Positions 17,207-25,621 of a stretch of DNA of 64,000 nucleotides are shown here, one piece after another. The translations under genes and the position numbers were made by a program. Source of the stretch: Thermoguttaceae bacterium (lineage in GTDB: Bacteria; Planctomycetota; Planctomycetia; Pirellulales; Thermoguttaceae); the NCBI GenBank assembly GCA_017937485.1, contig JAGBDN010000009.1, positions 1 to 64,000 of the forward strand. Direction: 5' to 3'. The notes below the pieces were generated by a model. That model was not told the origin of the DNA, did no database searches, and worked only from the letters and a program-made list of their open reading frames with translations. The first letter of the stretch is position 1; the number at the start of each line of letters is the position of its first letter.

Positions 17207-18331
17207 TTAAGGCCGTTTCAAGCAAAACGCGCCGAGCGGACAAGCGTCGCACTGCGGACGGCGGGCGATACAATACTCGCGCCCCAAGTAAATGAGGCGG
17301 TGGCTCCCGTCGACCCAATCGTTTAGCGGAACGAGTTCGTTGAGGTCGCGTTCGACTTTTTCCGGCGTTTCTTCGTCCGAGAGGCCGATTTTGCGACTCA
17401 ACCGCAGAACGTGCGTGTCGACGACGAAGCCGGACGCGATTCCGAACGCGTTCCCGAGAACGACGTTCGCCGTTTTGCGTCCGACGCCGGGGAGTCGGAC
17501 GAGTTCTTCGAGCGTCGCCGGAACTTCGCCGTTGAAACGCTCGACGATAGCGCGGCTTGCTTGCGAAATGTTCGCCGCTTTCGCTCGGTAAAAACCGCAA
17601 CTTTTGATTAGCTCTTCGATCGCTTCGACCGGCGCGTCGGCGAACGCTTCCGCCGTCGGGAACCGCTCGAAGAGGGCGGGGGTAACGGCGTTGACGCGCT
17701 TGTCGGTGCATTGCGCCGAAAGTATCGTCGCGACAAGAAGCTGGAACGGCGACCGGTGGTCGAGCGCGCAACTCGGGTTCGGATAGCGTTCGGTCAGCGT
17801 CGCGAAGACGCGGTCGGCGAGTCGGCGGCGCTCCGTCGGAGAAAGCGTCGACGGCGAAGCGCTTTTCGGCGTCGCCGCGGCGGTTTTCTTGTCCGTCGTC
17901 GTTTTCTTGCAAGCGCGCTTTTTGACGGGCGTCGCGTCGGCGGCGTTCGCGTTCGTTTCGGCTTTTTCGGCTTTCTTGCAAACGCGCTTTTTGGCGGGCG
18001 TCGCGTCGGCGGCGTTCGCGTTCGTTTCGGTCTTTTCGGCTTTCTTGCAAACGCGCTTTTTGACGGGCGTCGCGTCGGCGGCGTTCGCGTTCGTTTCGGT
18101 CTTTTCGGCTTTCTTGCAAACGCGCTTTTTGACCGGCTTGGCGGCTTTGTCGACGTTCGCGTTCTTTTCGGCTTTTTCGGCTTTCTTGCAAACGCGCTTT
18201 TTGACCGGCTTGACGGCGTCGACGGTCTCGGGCGTTTCGGCTTTTTTTTCCGTCGATGTTTTCTTGCAAACGCGCTTTTTGACCGGCTTGACGGCGTCGG
18301 CGGGCGTTTTTTTAGCGGACGCGGCGGACAT
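17207..18331 (-). CDS. nth: endonuclease III with long repetitive Lys/Cys-rich N-terminal extension
   Basis: 374 residues; endonuclease III is normally about 210. The C-terminal 200 residues are a standard base-excision DNA glycosylase/AP lyase: helix-hairpin-helix LPGVGRKTANVV with the catalytic Lys, VVDTHVLRLSRK with the catalytic Asp, and the [4Fe-4S] ligands C-x6-C-x2-C-x5-C at the end. The first 150 residues are seven repeats built on KKRVCKK separated by acidic/Ala linkers (AEKTETNANAADATPV), resembling histone-H1-like tails. ATG at 18331 after AAAGGGAAAACGA. It follows the secreted-protein gene by 39 nt, probably in one operon. Confidence 0.92.
   Translation of the reverse strand: MSAASAKKTPADAVKPVKKRVCKKTSTEKKAETPETVDAVKPVKKRVCKKAEKAEKNANVDKAAKPVKKRVCKKAEKTETNANAADATPVKKRVCKKAEKTETNANAADATPAKKRVCKKAEKAETNANAADATPVKKRACKKTTTDKKTAAATPKSASPSTLSPTERRRLADRVFATLTERYPNPSCALDHRSPFQLLVATILSAQCTDKRVNAVTPALFERFPTAEAFADAPVEAIEELIKSCGFYRAKAANISQASRAIVERFNGEVPATLEELVRLPGVGRKTANVVLGNAFGIASGFVVDTHVLRLSRKIGLSDEETPEKVERDLNELVPLNDWVDGSHRLIYLGREYCIARRPQCDACPLGAFCLKRP
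17900..18300. repeat. in-frame degenerate tandem repeats encoding KKRVCKK units
   Basis: The plus-strand word TTGCAAACGCGCTTTTTG recurs at the core of units about 45-70 bp long within the nth 5' region. Neighbouring units around 17960-18110 are almost identical, pointing to recent expansion. Confidence 0.85.
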
Positions 18332-18370
18332 TCGTTTTCCCTTTCTTGACTTGGAACCGTCGGCGAACGA

Positions 18371-20161
18371 TTATTTTTCCGGCGACGGCGCGCGTTCGAG
18401 TTCGGCGTCGTCGGCTTTTTCCGCGTCGATACCGCGACCTTCCGGCGCTTTCGGAGCGTCGGCGTTTTCTTTCGCTTTTTGCGCGGCTTCGCGAGCGGCT
18501 TTCTCGGCGGCGGCTTTAGCGGCGGGGTCGACGCGCGGGACGATGCGGAACGTTTCGACGATTTCGCGACCGGAATCGTCGTAATTGTCGAGCATATCGG
18601 CGCGGATTTCGAACATCAGCGTCGCTTGGTTCCCGTCTTCGTCGGTAACGAGGTAGTAAACCCAACGGAACGGAACGCCTTCGTACTCGCCGTCGGCGAC
18701 GACGTAATAAATCGAGTCGCCGGACGGGCCCGCGTAAACTTCGTCTTGAACGAACGCTCCGAAACGGTCGCCGAGCCCCTTCTTGATTTCCGCTTTATAA
18801 GCGTCGATCGACGGTTTCGATTCGAGGTCGATTTTGCCGTTCGCGGCAATGTTGCACTGCGCGATCGCTTCGCCGCCGACGACGTAACAAAGGGACGCCG
18901 ACGTTTCGCCGTCTTGCGTCATCTTCCAGTCGCGGGAGTGTTGGAAACGCCAAAAACCCTTTTGAGCGTTGTAATAAAGGCGCAACAACTCCGGTTCGAC
19001 CGGGCCGCGGAGGTCGGCGACGACTTCGTCGGTCAGCTTCTGCGGCGCGTCGAGCGGCGCGACGTTGATTTGCAAGGTCGCCGACCATTCGAGACCCGGC
19101 GCCGCGACGCTCTCCGACCGGCGTTCGTCGACGCGGACGCCGAACCAAGTCAAACGGCGCGCTTTCAGGTCGAACTGGAACCGGCCTTCGAGGTCGATCG
19201 CGACGCTGGCGCCTTCCGACGCGCAAACCAACGTGCTGGGCGTCGGGTTGCCTTGGGCGTCCGGGTCGCCTTGCAGGTAAAGCTCGACTTCGGCGAAATC
19301 GTCGACGATCGACGTCAACGTCAGCCGCAACGTGTTGTTTTCGATCGCCTCGACGCCGAGGAGCGCCGCGAGAACGTCGTTCGGGACGCGCCAATCTTCG
19401 CCGAGTTTGACCGTTTTGTTCGGGAGGAGACGGTCGAGGAGGACGGTGTTGAACGGCAGTTCGCTAAGGAGCGAATACTGTTCGCTTTTCATCGCGCCGA
19501 CGGGGGAGTAGATCGTCGTTTTGGCGCCGTCGAAATCGGAGACGATAAACTTGCGCGACGCGTCGAGGAGCGGACGGGCGACGCTCGCGCCGAACTTGCG
19601 CTTCATCCCGGCTTGCTCGTATTGGCGAATCGAACGAACCGGCCCGACCGGCGAATAACGCTCGTATCGCTCTTCGTATTTGAAACCGGCGACGACCTCC
19701 ATCGGCGCGCGTTCGGTTTGACCGTCGAAGGTCGTTTGGACGACGTCGCCGGACGCTTCGAGCGAAATTTCGACGACGTCCGCCGAGCCGACCTTGCGCG
19801 ACGATTGCAGGAGGCAAGACGTCGGCGCCGACGCGGCGGGTTTCGCGGGCGCGAGCGCGCCGAGACGTTGCGACGGAAGCGGACGCGGCGCCGGAACGGC
19901 GCCTTTGCGCGTTTGCGGGCCGTTTGGACGCGGCGCGACGGGGCGGTTCGCGGCGGGCGCTTTCGAGCGGTCGGCGTTCGCTTGGTTGCGGAGCGCGGAA
20001 CCGACGCGTTCGGCGAAGGAGCCGCGTTTCAAGTCGGCGTTTTGAGCGGCGGCGTCGCCGGGCGCGCCAAGGGCGGCGGTTCCGAAAATCGCCGTCGCGA
20101 CGAGAACGAGGGCGGCGCGGCGGAAGGAACGTCGAGTCGAACGGGAAGCGAGACGCGTCAT
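18371..20161 (-). CDS. secreted protein of unknown function
   Basis: 596 residues from the ATG at 20161, chosen because AGGAGA lies 8 nt upstream; upstream in-frame codons are Arg-rich. The N-terminus is a signal peptide (RRAALVLVATAIFGTAALGAPGDAAAQ). A Pro/Arg-rich linker follows, then a folded body with a DFDGAKTTIYSPVGAMKSEQ-type segment, DWRVPNDVLAALLG, and a late module (FWRFQHSRDWKMTQDGE...) that resembles lipoprotein/PsbP-like beta domains. The last 60 residues are charged and Ala-rich. I do not recognise a family. It is followed by nth after 39 nt and lies 136 nt after the tatD stop. Confidence 0.8.
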   Translation of the reverse strand: MTRLASRSTRRSFRRAALVLVATAIFGTAALGAPGDAAAQNADLKRGSFAERVGSALRNQANADRSKAPAANRPVAPRPNGPQTRKGAVPAPRPLPSQRLGALAPAKPAASAPTSCLLQSSRKVGSADVVEISLEASGDVVQTTFDGQTERAPMEVVAGFKYEERYERYSPVGPVRSIRQYEQAGMKRKFGASVARPLLDASRKFIVSDFDGAKTTIYSPVGAMKSEQYSLLSELPFNTVLLDRLLPNKTVKLGEDWRVPNDVLAALLGVEAIENNTLRLTLTSIVDDFAEVELYLQGDPDAQGNPTPSTLVCASEGASVAIDLEGRFQFDLKARRLTWFGVRVDERRSESVAAPGLEWSATLQINVAPLDAPQKLTDEVVADLRGPVEPELLRLYYNAQKGFWRFQHSRDWKMTQDGETSASLCYVVGGEAIAQCNIAANGKIDLESKPSIDAYKAEIKKGLGDRFGAFVQDEVYAGPSGDSIYYVVADGEYEGVPFRWVYYLVTDEDGNQATLMFEIRADMLDNYDDSGREIVETFRIVPRVDPAAKAAAEKAAREAAQKAKENADAPKAPEGRGIDAEKADDAELERAPSPEK

Positions 20162-20258
20162 TGTTAATAGTCTCCTGAATGGTCGTCGGGCGCGTCGAAC
20201 GGGGTTCGGACGGGCGCAAAGGGAAAAGGAAACGTCGACGGGGCGCAAAAAAGCGTTG

Positions 20259-20297
20259 AATGGGAAAATAGGCGGTTGGGGCGAAACGGACGGTTGG
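20259..20297. repeat. degenerate 9-nt-period intergenic repeat
   Basis: GGGAAAATA-GGCGGTTGG-GGCGAAACG type units between the tatD stop and the next gene. Confidence 0.5.
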
Positions 20298-21329
20298 TTA
20301 AGGCGTCGGCTCCGTCGGGAGCGTCGGGAAGCGAAAGAGCCGCGCGGCGTTTTCGGTCGTTTGGCGAACGACGTCGGCGACCGAGAGCCCGCGCAACTCG
20401 GCGATTCGTTTGGCGACGAACGCGGTCGTCAGCGGCTCGTTCCGTTCGAGCTTGCCGCGAAGCGGATGCGGCGTTAAAAAAGGCGCGTCCGTTTCGAGCA
20501 AAATTCGGTCGAGCGGCGCGACTCGGGCGGCCTCCGCGATTTCGGCGAATTTGCGGTTCGGGTAAGTAACGAACCCGCCGAAGCCAAGGTAAAAACCGAG
20601 TTCCGTCCAAGCGAGCGCCTGTTCCGGCGTTCCGCTGAACGAGTGAACGACGCCGGGAGACGGGCTTTTCGGCGTTAAATTGGGCGAGTCGGGCGAATTG
20701 GGGAAAACGGAAGCGTCGGCGGGCGCGGCGTCGGCGTAAAAGTCGCGCAAAACGGCGTCCAAATCGTCGTTCGCGTCGCGGCTGTGAATCAAGACCGGGA
20801 GCCCGGTTCGGCGGCCGAGTTCGAGGTGTTTAAGGAAAAGTGCGAGCTGGACGTCGAACGGCGCGTCGTCCCAATAACGGTCGAGCCCGGTTTCGCCGAC
20901 CGCGACGAGCTTGGCCCCGTCGAGGGGCGACGAAACGCCGGAGTTTGCGTCGGTTGCGTTGACAGCGCCGGTTGCGTCGGCTTTAACGTCGCCGTCGACG
21001 GCGGCGAGCGCGAGGCGTTCGATCGCCTCCCAGTCGCCCGGTTCCGCCAACGCGGCGTGATTCGGATGGATTCCGACCGCGGCGTAAAGAGCGTCGAATC
21101 GGCGCGACAGTTCAAGCGAGCGCAACGACGATTCGAGGTCGACCGCCGGGCAAACCGCCGCCGCGACGAACGGTCGGAAGAGCGCGTCTTCGACCCGACG
21201 TCCGCGGATTTCCGGAAAACGACCCGAGCGCGACCGAGCGACGACGTCGTCGAGATCGGCGGCGAAAGCGTCTAAATTCAGGTGGGCGTGCGTGTCGACG
21301 AGGGGCAAAAAACGGACGGGCGCGGACAT
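20298..21329 (-). CDS. tatD: TatD family metal-dependent hydrolase/DNase
   Basis: 343 residues from the ATG at 21329; the family averages about 260. Motifs of the amidohydrolase-like TIM barrel are present: DTHAHLNLDAF (metal His pair), GETGLDRYWD (bridging Glu), HSRDANDDLDAVL, VVHSFSGTPEQA and LLETDAPFLTP. A cytoplasmic 3'-5' exonuclease/deoxyribonuclease role is likely. Extra length comes from two low-complexity inserts: one near ADATGAVNATDANSG and one near FPNSPDSPNLTPKSPSPG. The second is encoded by the 9-nt repeat family seen between genes. No strong Shine-Dalgarno was seen. Confidence 0.9.
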   Translation of the reverse strand: MSAPVRFLPLVDTHAHLNLDAFAADLDDVVARSRSGRFPEIRGRRVEDALFRPFVAAAVCPAVDLESSLRSLELSRRFDALYAAVGIHPNHAALAEPGDWEAIERLALAAVDGDVKADATGAVNATDANSGVSSPLDGAKLVAVGETGLDRYWDDAPFDVQLALFLKHLELGRRTGLPVLIHSRDANDDLDAVLRDFYADAAPADASVFPNSPDSPNLTPKSPSPGVVHSFSGTPEQALAWTELGFYLGFGGFVTYPNRKFAEIAEAARVAPLDRILLETDAPFLTPHPLRGKLERNEPLTTAFVAKRIAELRGLSVADVVRQTTENAARLFRFPTLPTEPTP

Positions 21330-21855
21330 TGGCGGCGAAAAAAGGGCGTTGAAGCAAAGGACGATTAACGGGGAAAAGTCGAACGTTGGGAACGGCGAAA
21401 AACGCGAACGTCGGTCGAGAAAACCGGCGCGACCGGAAAAATCGGCGCTTTGCAAACGTTCCGTCGTTGGTAATAATCGACGCGGCGCGGTCGGTTGTTG
21501 CGTTAAAATCGACACGACCGTCAAAATTTTTAGTATTTTTTGCTTTTTTCTCGTTTTTTCTCGTTTTTGCGAATATATTTGCTGGTAGGCGACCGTCAAA
21601 ACGATAAAATTATAGTCGGCGTATTGGGCGCTATTGCGAAATTTTCTAAAAATCCGATTTTTGAAAGTTTTCGGCGCGGCGACGTCAAGCGTTCGACGGT
21701 TTCCTTCGCGAACGATTTAACGCGACGGCGAAGGACGCGTCGACGCGAAAAATAGGGAGAGACTCGCCGAAATCGATCGGGCGAACGAGAGGCGTTCGGC
21801 GTTTGCGTCGGGACGCGTCTCGGCGTCGGAACGGTTTCGAGGAAGGATGTTCAAA
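21330..21855. other. divergent intergenic region, no supported gene
   Basis: Upstream region shared by tatD (minus) and csrA (plus). AT-rich between about 21510 and 21680. No ORF or RNA structure that I can support. Confidence 0.4.
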
Positions 21856-22251
21856 ATGTTGGTGCTTTCGAGAAAAAAGGGCGAAAGCGTCGTCGTTAAC
21901 GGCAACATAACGATCGTCGTCGTCGACGTTCGGGGCGATAAAGCGCGCCTAGGGATCGAAGCGCCCGCCGACGTCGCCGTTTATCGGAGCGAAGTTTTGA
22001 CGAAAAAAGCGGCGTCGGGCGAGGGCGAAACCGAAGCGGAAAAGAAGCCGCGCGAAACGAAAAAAGGCGTCGCGGCGAAAAAACGCTCGAAACCTCGGCG
22101 ATTTGGCGACGCGAGAAAAAAATCGAGCGAACCGTCCGGAGAAAGCGCGGTCGAAACGCTCTATCTTTCGAGCGAAGCGGAAGCGTATCGCGGCTCCGAC
22201 GCGGAGAGCGACGCTTGCGAAACGTTTGGGTTAAGAAACGACGTAAGATAG
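21856..22251 (+). CDS. csrA: carbon storage regulator CsrA with extended C-terminus
   Basis: 131 residues; typical CsrA has 60-75. Residues 1-50 are a standard CsrA (MLVLSRKKGESVVVN, then VVDVRGDKARLGIEAPADVAVYRSEV), an RNA-binding dimer that recognises GGA motifs in leaders and controls translation. The start at 21856 is preferred over the in-frame ATG at 21847 because the AGGAAGG site directly abuts 21847 and is correctly spaced for 21856. The last 75 residues are charged and Ser/Lys/Glu-rich, with no known domain and no typical CsrA tail. Role of the tail unknown. Confidence 0.93.
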   Translation: MLVLSRKKGESVVVNGNITIVVVDVRGDKARLGIEAPADVAVYRSEVLTKKAASGEGETEAEKKPRETKKGVAAKKRSKPRRFGDARKKSSEPSGESAVETLYLSSEAEAYRGSDAESDACETFGLRNDVR

Positions 22252-22563
22252 AGGGAATAAGCGAATTAGCGAGATTTTGCAAACGTCTTCGGCGCTCCGG
22301 GCGACGCGTAAACGGCGTTGCGCGAAGTCGCGAAAAACGTTAACATCAAAAAGTCGAGCGAAAAAGCGACCGCCTCGTCGCGTTTTGGGATAAAATGCGA
22401 CGAACGCGGGCGGAACGAGCGGAATTCGGCGTTTGAACGGCGAACGCTCGGTTGAGAGCGAAGATTATCGGCGTAAGAAACGCGCGTTCGAACGGACGGC
22501 GTTTCTTATTTTTTTGGCCTAAAAGCGAGAAAGGCGAGCGGAGCGACCGCGTCGGGAGGAAAA
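22252..22563. other. intergenic region
   Basis: A TAAAAT word at 22393 could be a -10 element for the following gene but has no good -35 partner. Otherwise nothing recognised. Confidence 0.35.
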
Positions 22564-25230
22564 ATGCGCGAAATTGCGGAAAACGCGTCGAGTTTGTCGA
22601 ATCGAACGGCGGCGCGCGCGGGCGCTTGGCGTCAAGGAATCGCGGCGTTGGCGTTGATTGTCGGCGCGTTTTGGGGCGCGGCGGCGAGTCGATCGTCGGC
22701 GTCGGCGCAAGATACGGCGACCGCGCAAGAGCGAACGGTCGCCAAGGCGGCGAAGTCGGTCGACTCGGCAAACGGCGCGGACGGGGAAGACGCGGCGGTC
22801 GAGAACGGCGAAAGCGACGGCGGGCTCAACGCGGAAGCGGTGCGTTCCGGCGTCGACGGCGCGATCGCTTTTTTGCGTCAAAAGCAGCGACCGACCGGCG
22901 AGTGGGACGAATATCCGGGATACAAACCGGGAACGACCGCCCTTTGCGCGCTCGCGCTCCTTAGCGCCGGGCTCGACAAAGACGACCCGACCGTCGCGAA
23001 AGCGCTCGAATTTTTGCGCGGTTTTTCGCCGAAAGAGCAAAATCAAACGTATCCGATTTCGTTGCAGACGATGGTTTTTTGTCTCGCCGACCCCGAAACC
23101 GACCGGGCGCGAATCGAGGCGAACGTCGCTTGGCTCGTCGAACGGCAGCTGAAAACGTCGAACGAATACGACGGCGGCTGGTCTTACGTCGGAATCGACC
23201 AAGCGTCGGAACGGGCCGACAACTCGAACTCGCAGTTCGCCGTTCTCGCGCTTTACGAAGCGGAGCAAATTGGCGTCGCGATCGACGAAGCGGTTTGGAA
23301 ACGCGCCGAAAATTATTGGCTCCGAATGCAAAACGACGACGGCTCTTGGGGGTACCGCGCTTCGACGCTCAATCCGGAGGGGTTCCCGAGCGGATACGGA
23401 ACCGGGAGTATGACGTGCGCCGGAATCGCGGCGTTGGCGATGACGTCCGGCGTTCGCGAGGCGGCCCGAGCGCGCGTCGAGGGGGACGATTTCCTCTGTT
23501 GTCAAGATTTTGAAGACGAGATCGCCGTTCGAATTTCGTCCGGGCTCAACTGGATGGGGAAGCATTTTAGCGCGAAGACGAATCCCGGGCGCGCCGCCGG
23601 AGCGGACACGTACTTTTTTTATTATTTGTACGGGCTCGAGCGAATCGGGCGGCTGACCGCGAACCGTTTTGTCGGGCGCAGCGACTGGTATCGCGAAGGC
23701 GCCGACGCGCTCCTTCGGCGCAAGGGCGCGCTTTCGCAATTTTGGAACGCTCAAAAAGACTTGGCCGGGAACAACTGCGTTTCGACGGCGTTCGCGCTCC
23801 TTTTCTTGTCGAAAGGGCGTTGGCCGGTTCTCGTTTCGAAGTTAAAATACGGGGACGGGGAAGACTGGAACGTTCATCCGAACGACTTGGCCCGGCTGAC
23901 GCGCCGCGTCGAACGGGAATGGAAGACGAATCTTATTTGGCAAACGATCGACGCTCGACGGGCGACGCTCGACGATTTGTTGCAGACGCCGATTTTGTCG
24001 ATGAGCGGAACGGAAACGCCCTTGCCGGAAGACGCGGAGGAAAAACGACGCTTCGTCGAAATGTTGCGCGGTTATTTGGAACAGGGCGGTTTTATTTTCG
24101 CGGAGGCGATCGACGGCGACGTGAGTTTCGAGCGCGGTTTTCGGGAGTTGATCGCGGAAATCGCGGCGAAAGACGGCGGCGAATTGCGTCTTTTGGAGCC
24201 GGATCATCCGATTTGGACGGCGGAAAAAATCGTCGTTCCGGAGCGAGCGCGGCCGATTTGGGGACTCGATTTCGGGTGCCGAACGAGCGTCGTTTTCGTT
24301 CCCGCTTATCGCCCGACGCCGGGGCCGAACGGGGAAGCGCCGAGCGTTTTCGACGACCGTCCGTCGTTGTCTTGCCTTTGGGAAGCGGCGAAACCGTTCG
24401 AACGGAGCGGCGGAAACGGGCCAAACGGCGACGGCGGAACGTCGGCGATTTCGGCGAACGCGGCGGCGGAGATCGAAGCGGCGTTCGCGGTCGGCGTGAA
24501 CGTTTGCGCGTATGCGACGAATCGCGAGATGAAATTTAAGGAGGAGATTCCCGCCGACGTCGCCGCCGAGTTGGAGAAGACGAAGGACGTCCGCAACAGC
24601 CTCTTCGCGGCGATTCTTGAATGCGGGGCCGGTTCCAGCTGCGCGCCGCGGGCGATTCCGAACTTGATGAAGGCGGTTCGCGGTAATTTGGGGGTTCCGG
24701 CGCAACTTTACGTTCCGCGAGCGTCGGCCAAACGCGACGATATTTTCGATTACCCGACGCTCTTTATGCACGGTCGCAACGATTTTTCGTTCGAAAAAGA
24801 GGAAAGAGAGCGATTGCGACTTTATTTCGAGCGCGGCGGATTTTTGTTCGCGAACGCCGTTTGCGCGTCGAAAAAATTTGAAGAGGCGTTTTTGAAGGAG
24901 ATCGCGGCGATCTTGCCGGACGCGGAACTTGTCGACGTTCCGGCGGACGACCCGATTTTTACCGGACGATACGGCGGTTTTAAGATTGAAAAACTGCAAT
25001 ATCGGACGCGAAAAGAGGAAAACGGACGGAAAACGGCGGCGACCGTCGTCGAGGGCCCGCCGCGCTTGAAGGGCGTCGCGATCGACGGACGTTGGGTTTT
25101 GCTTTACTCGCCGGACGACGTCGCCTGCGCGTTGGAAAACGTCGCCGCGTCGAACTGCGACGGCTTAACGCAAAAAAGCGCGTTTCGTTTGGCGACGAAC
25201 GTGCTGTTTTACGCGGCGGAGTCCTTTTGA
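22564..25230 (+). CDS. exported DUF4159 protein with prenyltransferase/squalene-cyclase-like repeats
   Basis: 888 residues, ATG after GGGAGGAAAA. A signal or anchor helix lies at about 22-42. Residues 95-420 form an alpha/alpha-toroid like terpene cyclases and prenyltransferases (FLRQKQRPTGEWDEYPGYKPGTTALCALALL, WLRMQNDDGSWGY, STAFALLFLSKGRWPVL). Two DUF4159-like modules follow, near 480 (PILSMSGTETPLP... LRGYLEQGGFIFAEA) and near 740 (PTLFMHGRNDFSF... LRLYFERGGFLFANA). The arrangement is common in planctomycetes. No catalytic DxDD motif is visible, so a structural or binding role in the envelope is more likely than cyclisation. Confidence 0.87.
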   Translation: MREIAENASSLSNRTAARAGAWRQGIAALALIVGAFWGAAASRSSASAQDTATAQERTVAKAAKSVDSANGADGEDAAVENGESDGGLNAEAVRSGVDGAIAFLRQKQRPTGEWDEYPGYKPGTTALCALALLSAGLDKDDPTVAKALEFLRGFSPKEQNQTYPISLQTMVFCLADPETDRARIEANVAWLVERQLKTSNEYDGGWSYVGIDQASERADNSNSQFAVLALYEAEQIGVAIDEAVWKRAENYWLRMQNDDGSWGYRASTLNPEGFPSGYGTGSMTCAGIAALAMTSGVREAARARVEGDDFLCCQDFEDEIAVRISSGLNWMGKHFSAKTNPGRAAGADTYFFYYLYGLERIGRLTANRFVGRSDWYREGADALLRRKGALSQFWNAQKDLAGNNCVSTAFALLFLSKGRWPVLVSKLKYGDGEDWNVHPNDLARLTRRVEREWKTNLIWQTIDARRATLDDLLQTPILSMSGTETPLPEDAEEKRRFVEMLRGYLEQGGFIFAEAIDGDVSFERGFRELIAEIAAKDGGELRLLEPDHPIWTAEKIVVPERARPIWGLDFGCRTSVVFVPAYRPTPGPNGEAPSVFDDRPSLSCLWEAAKPFERSGGNGPNGDGGTSAISANAAAEIEAAFAVGVNVCAYATNREMKFKEEIPADVAAELEKTKDVRNSLFAAILECGAGSSCAPRAIPNLMKAVRGNLGVPAQLYVPRASAKRDDIFDYPTLFMHGRNDFSFEKEERERLRLYFERGGFLFANAVCASKKFEEAFLKEIAAILPDAELVDVPADDPIFTGRYGGFKIEKLQYRTRKEENGRKTAATVVEGPPRLKGVAIDGRWVLLYSPDDVACALENVAASNCDGLTQKSAFRLATNVLFYAAESF

Positions 25231-25250
25231 CGGTCGTTAAAAAACGTTGT

Positions 25251-25278
25251 TTGGTTAAAATAGGCAAAGTGGGGCGCG
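25251..25278. repeat. degenerate 9-nt-period intergenic repeat (short)
   Basis: GGTTAAAAT-AGGCAAAGT-GGGGCGGC, two clear units at the start of an otherwise featureless 390-nt gap (25231-25621) before ffh. Confidence 0.45.
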
Positions 25279-25526
25279 GCTTGTAAACGGTTTTGACCGC
25301 GGCGATAAAGCGCGTCGAGCGTTTGCGTCGGTAAAAACGTTAAAAAAGGGAATAAAGACGCGAATAATGAAGAAAAAGGAGAAAAATTGACGCCCCCTCC
25401 TTGCGCTTATTGCGTTTGGGAGTAAAATCGGTAAGATTAGAAGTCGGCTTGCGTAAAGCCCGCCTTTTCGCCTAAGTCGGCGGCGTCGGAGCGGACGCGT
25501 TCCGAAAAAACGTCGATTTTGTCAAT

Positions 25527-25542
25527 ATATATTAATAGCGCG
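25527..25542. promoter_or_regulatory. AT-rich element ATATATTAATAGCGCG upstream of ffh
   Basis: A 16-nt word about 80 nt upstream of ffh, repeated exactly at 47653-47668 and nearly at 61219-61233. It may be part of a promoter or an operator. Confidence 0.35.
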
Positions 25543-25621
25543 TCGTTTTTGAGCGCAGAGCGAAGTCAACGGACGCGGCTTCAAGCCGACGCGTCCCTTT
25601 CGAAACGAGTCGAGTCGTCCT

